In this document: positions 51,176-52,058 of the stretch, piece after piece
How positions within the stretch are numbered: the first letter of the stretch is position 1
Layout: the number at the start of each line of letters is the position of its first letter
Origin: an uncultured Oscillospiraceae bacterium
Lineage (GTDB): Bacteria > Bacillota > Clostridia > Oscillospirales > Oscillospiraceae
Assembly: GCA_944387845.1 (NCBI GenBank)
Contig: CALXGH010000046.1
Location: forward strand, 1 to 52,058
Length of the DNA stretch: 52,058 bases
Direction of reading: 5' to 3'
Notes under the pieces: model-generated
What the model was told of the DNA's origin: nothing
The model's database searches: none
What the model saw: the letters and a program-made list of their open reading frames with translations, nothing else
Program-made: the position numbers and the translations under genes

Positions 51176-51382
51176 TTCTTAAATTTATTTACACAAATTA
51201 AAAAGTTTTTTAAGGTTGTTTTAAGGACGCCGGTTTATCTTATTAAACGAAAGATGGTTTAAGTCCTCTGAAAACTTTGAAAAACATATCCGGTTTTTAA
51301 GCCTTAACAGATTCTTCAAATTTTATTAAGCTATAATTTAAAATCGGATAATAGTATAATGTCATTGAAAGGAAGGACAGTT
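51176..51382 (+). promoter_or_regulatory. Upstream region of htrA
   Basis: This 207-base AT-rich region has no gene. It contains two copies of TTTTAAGG (51208-51215 and 51219-51226) exactly 11 bp apart, a pattern often bound by OmpR-type response regulators, and a perfect -10 TATAAT (51355-51360) without a matching -35, 23 bases before the htrA ATG. No terminator for the YwaF-like gene is evident. Confidence 0.35.
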
Positions 51383-52058
51383 ATGTATAATGAATTTGAA
51401 AACAATGAACAGAAGTTTGAGAATGTCGAAAACTTTACTGTCAGCGATATAGATTCTTCCCAGCCAGCAGATGGTGGCTCCGATAACAAGAAGCATAAAA
51501 AGACCTGGAGCATAAAGAAAAAAATTGTTGCCTTGGCCCTCTGCTGCTCACTTCTTGGCGGCGCGGCAGGTGCCGGCGGCGTAGTCCTCTGCCAGAGCAT
51601 TTTCGGCTCCTCCGGCGTATCCAACATGCTTAAGGGCGAAAACGACAGAGCTGTGCTTACGGTCTCGAAAGTTGACACAAGCAAAGAGATGACAGCCGCT
51701 GAAGTCTACGCTACAAACGTAAACTCAACTGTCGGCATCACAACATCCATATCCACAAACTATTTCGGATATCAGAGCTCAGCCGCCGCTTCCGGCTCAG
51801 GTTTTATTTTAACTGACGACGGCTACATCGTAACAAACTACCACGTTGTTGAGGACTCCAACTCCATCACAGTAACCACATACGACGGCAAGAGCTACAA
51901 CGCTGCTCTTATCGGCTTTGACGAGAGCAACGATATCGCAGTTTTGAAAATAAACGCATCTGATTTGACACCTGTCATCATTGGCGACTCTGACAAGATG
52001 AACGTAGGCGACCCGGTTGTAGCAATCGGCAACCCTCTGGGTGAACTCACATTCTCCC
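51383..52058 (+). CDS. htrA: HtrA/DegP-family serine protease, 3' end cut by window edge
   Basis: The first 225 codons are present, about half of the 400-500 typical. Order: charged cytoplasmic tail (1-44), one membrane helix (about 47-72), then a trypsin-like domain with the catalytic His in TNYHVV (H154) and Asp in NDIAVLKI (D184); the catalytic Ser and PDZ domain lie beyond the edge. Such anchored proteases degrade misfolded envelope proteins and are usually induced by secretion or heat stress. GGAAGGA precedes the ATG. Confidence 0.93.
   Translation, partial: MYNEFENNEQKFENVENFTVSDIDSSQPADGGSDNKKHKKTWSIKKKIVALALCCSLLGGAAGAGGVVLCQSIFGSSGVSNMLKGENDRAVLTVSKVDTSKEMTAAEVYATNVNSTVGITTSISTNYFGYQSSAAASGSGFILTDDGYIVTNYHVVEDSNSITVTTYDGKSYNAALIGFDESNDIAVLKINASDLTPVIIGDSDKMNVGDPVVAIGNPLGELTFS

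Overview
The window looks like chromosomal DNA of an endospore-forming, anaerobic member of the Clostridia (Bacillota). Evidence: a full-length SpoIIE, strong purine-rich ribosome binding sites, a CIRCE element in front of groES-groEL, a tryptophan T-box, L33 (rpmG)-secE-nusG order, acetate kinase, YerB and TmcAL-type Firmicute genes, and many U-tailed intrinsic terminators. I cannot place it below class level. No rRNA, tRNA, CRISPR array, insertion sequence or phage gene was seen. The content is mostly core, with a few accessory or unusual segments.

Layout. 1-4250 (minus): a polyamine operon, speA-speE-speB-carboxynorspermidine dehydrogenase (cut by the window edge). It is preceded by a ~400-nt structured leader with a strong promoter and an intrinsic terminator just before speA. 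4450-6491 (minus): cca plus a ferredoxin-nitroreductase. 6804-8733: murC, then ruvX. 8822-11213: rpmG-secE-nusG-rplK-rplA, closed by a terminator with no rplJ-rplL following. 11374-14024: spoIIE and a small membrane protein. 14224-15996: wecB and a flavoprotein. 16051-20015 (minus): metF, a stand-alone MetH reactivation protein and a three-domain MetH. 20328-23699 (minus): an aminotransferase, birA and tmcAL. 23819-25832: ackA, rplU, rpmA. 26002-29480: a MarR regulator with an amidoligase-like gene, a YerB lipoprotein and an EamA transporter.

29564-36865 (minus) is a six-gene envelope glycan operon: murJ, an O-antigen-ligase-like membrane protein, a GT4 glycosyltransferase, two tandem DUF4330 proteins, and a GT4-CsaB fusion. 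This is the best candidate for an under-described system; it would fit assembly and pyruvylation of a secondary cell-wall polymer. It diverges from obg through two nearly abutting promoters.

38390-45931: a serine hydrolase, groES-groEL under CIRCE, a lipid kinase with a THUMP methyltransferase, pgi, a GNAT enzyme and a tiny ORF. 46060-49143 (minus): a trpXYZ-type ABC importer behind a T-box whose specifier reads TGG (Trp). 49177-52058: a histidine-phosphatase/GNAT fusion, a YwaF-type membrane protein and the 5' part of an HtrA protease cut by the right edge.

Protein families were recognised from motifs and memory of family sequences, not from database searches. RNA structures were found by eye.
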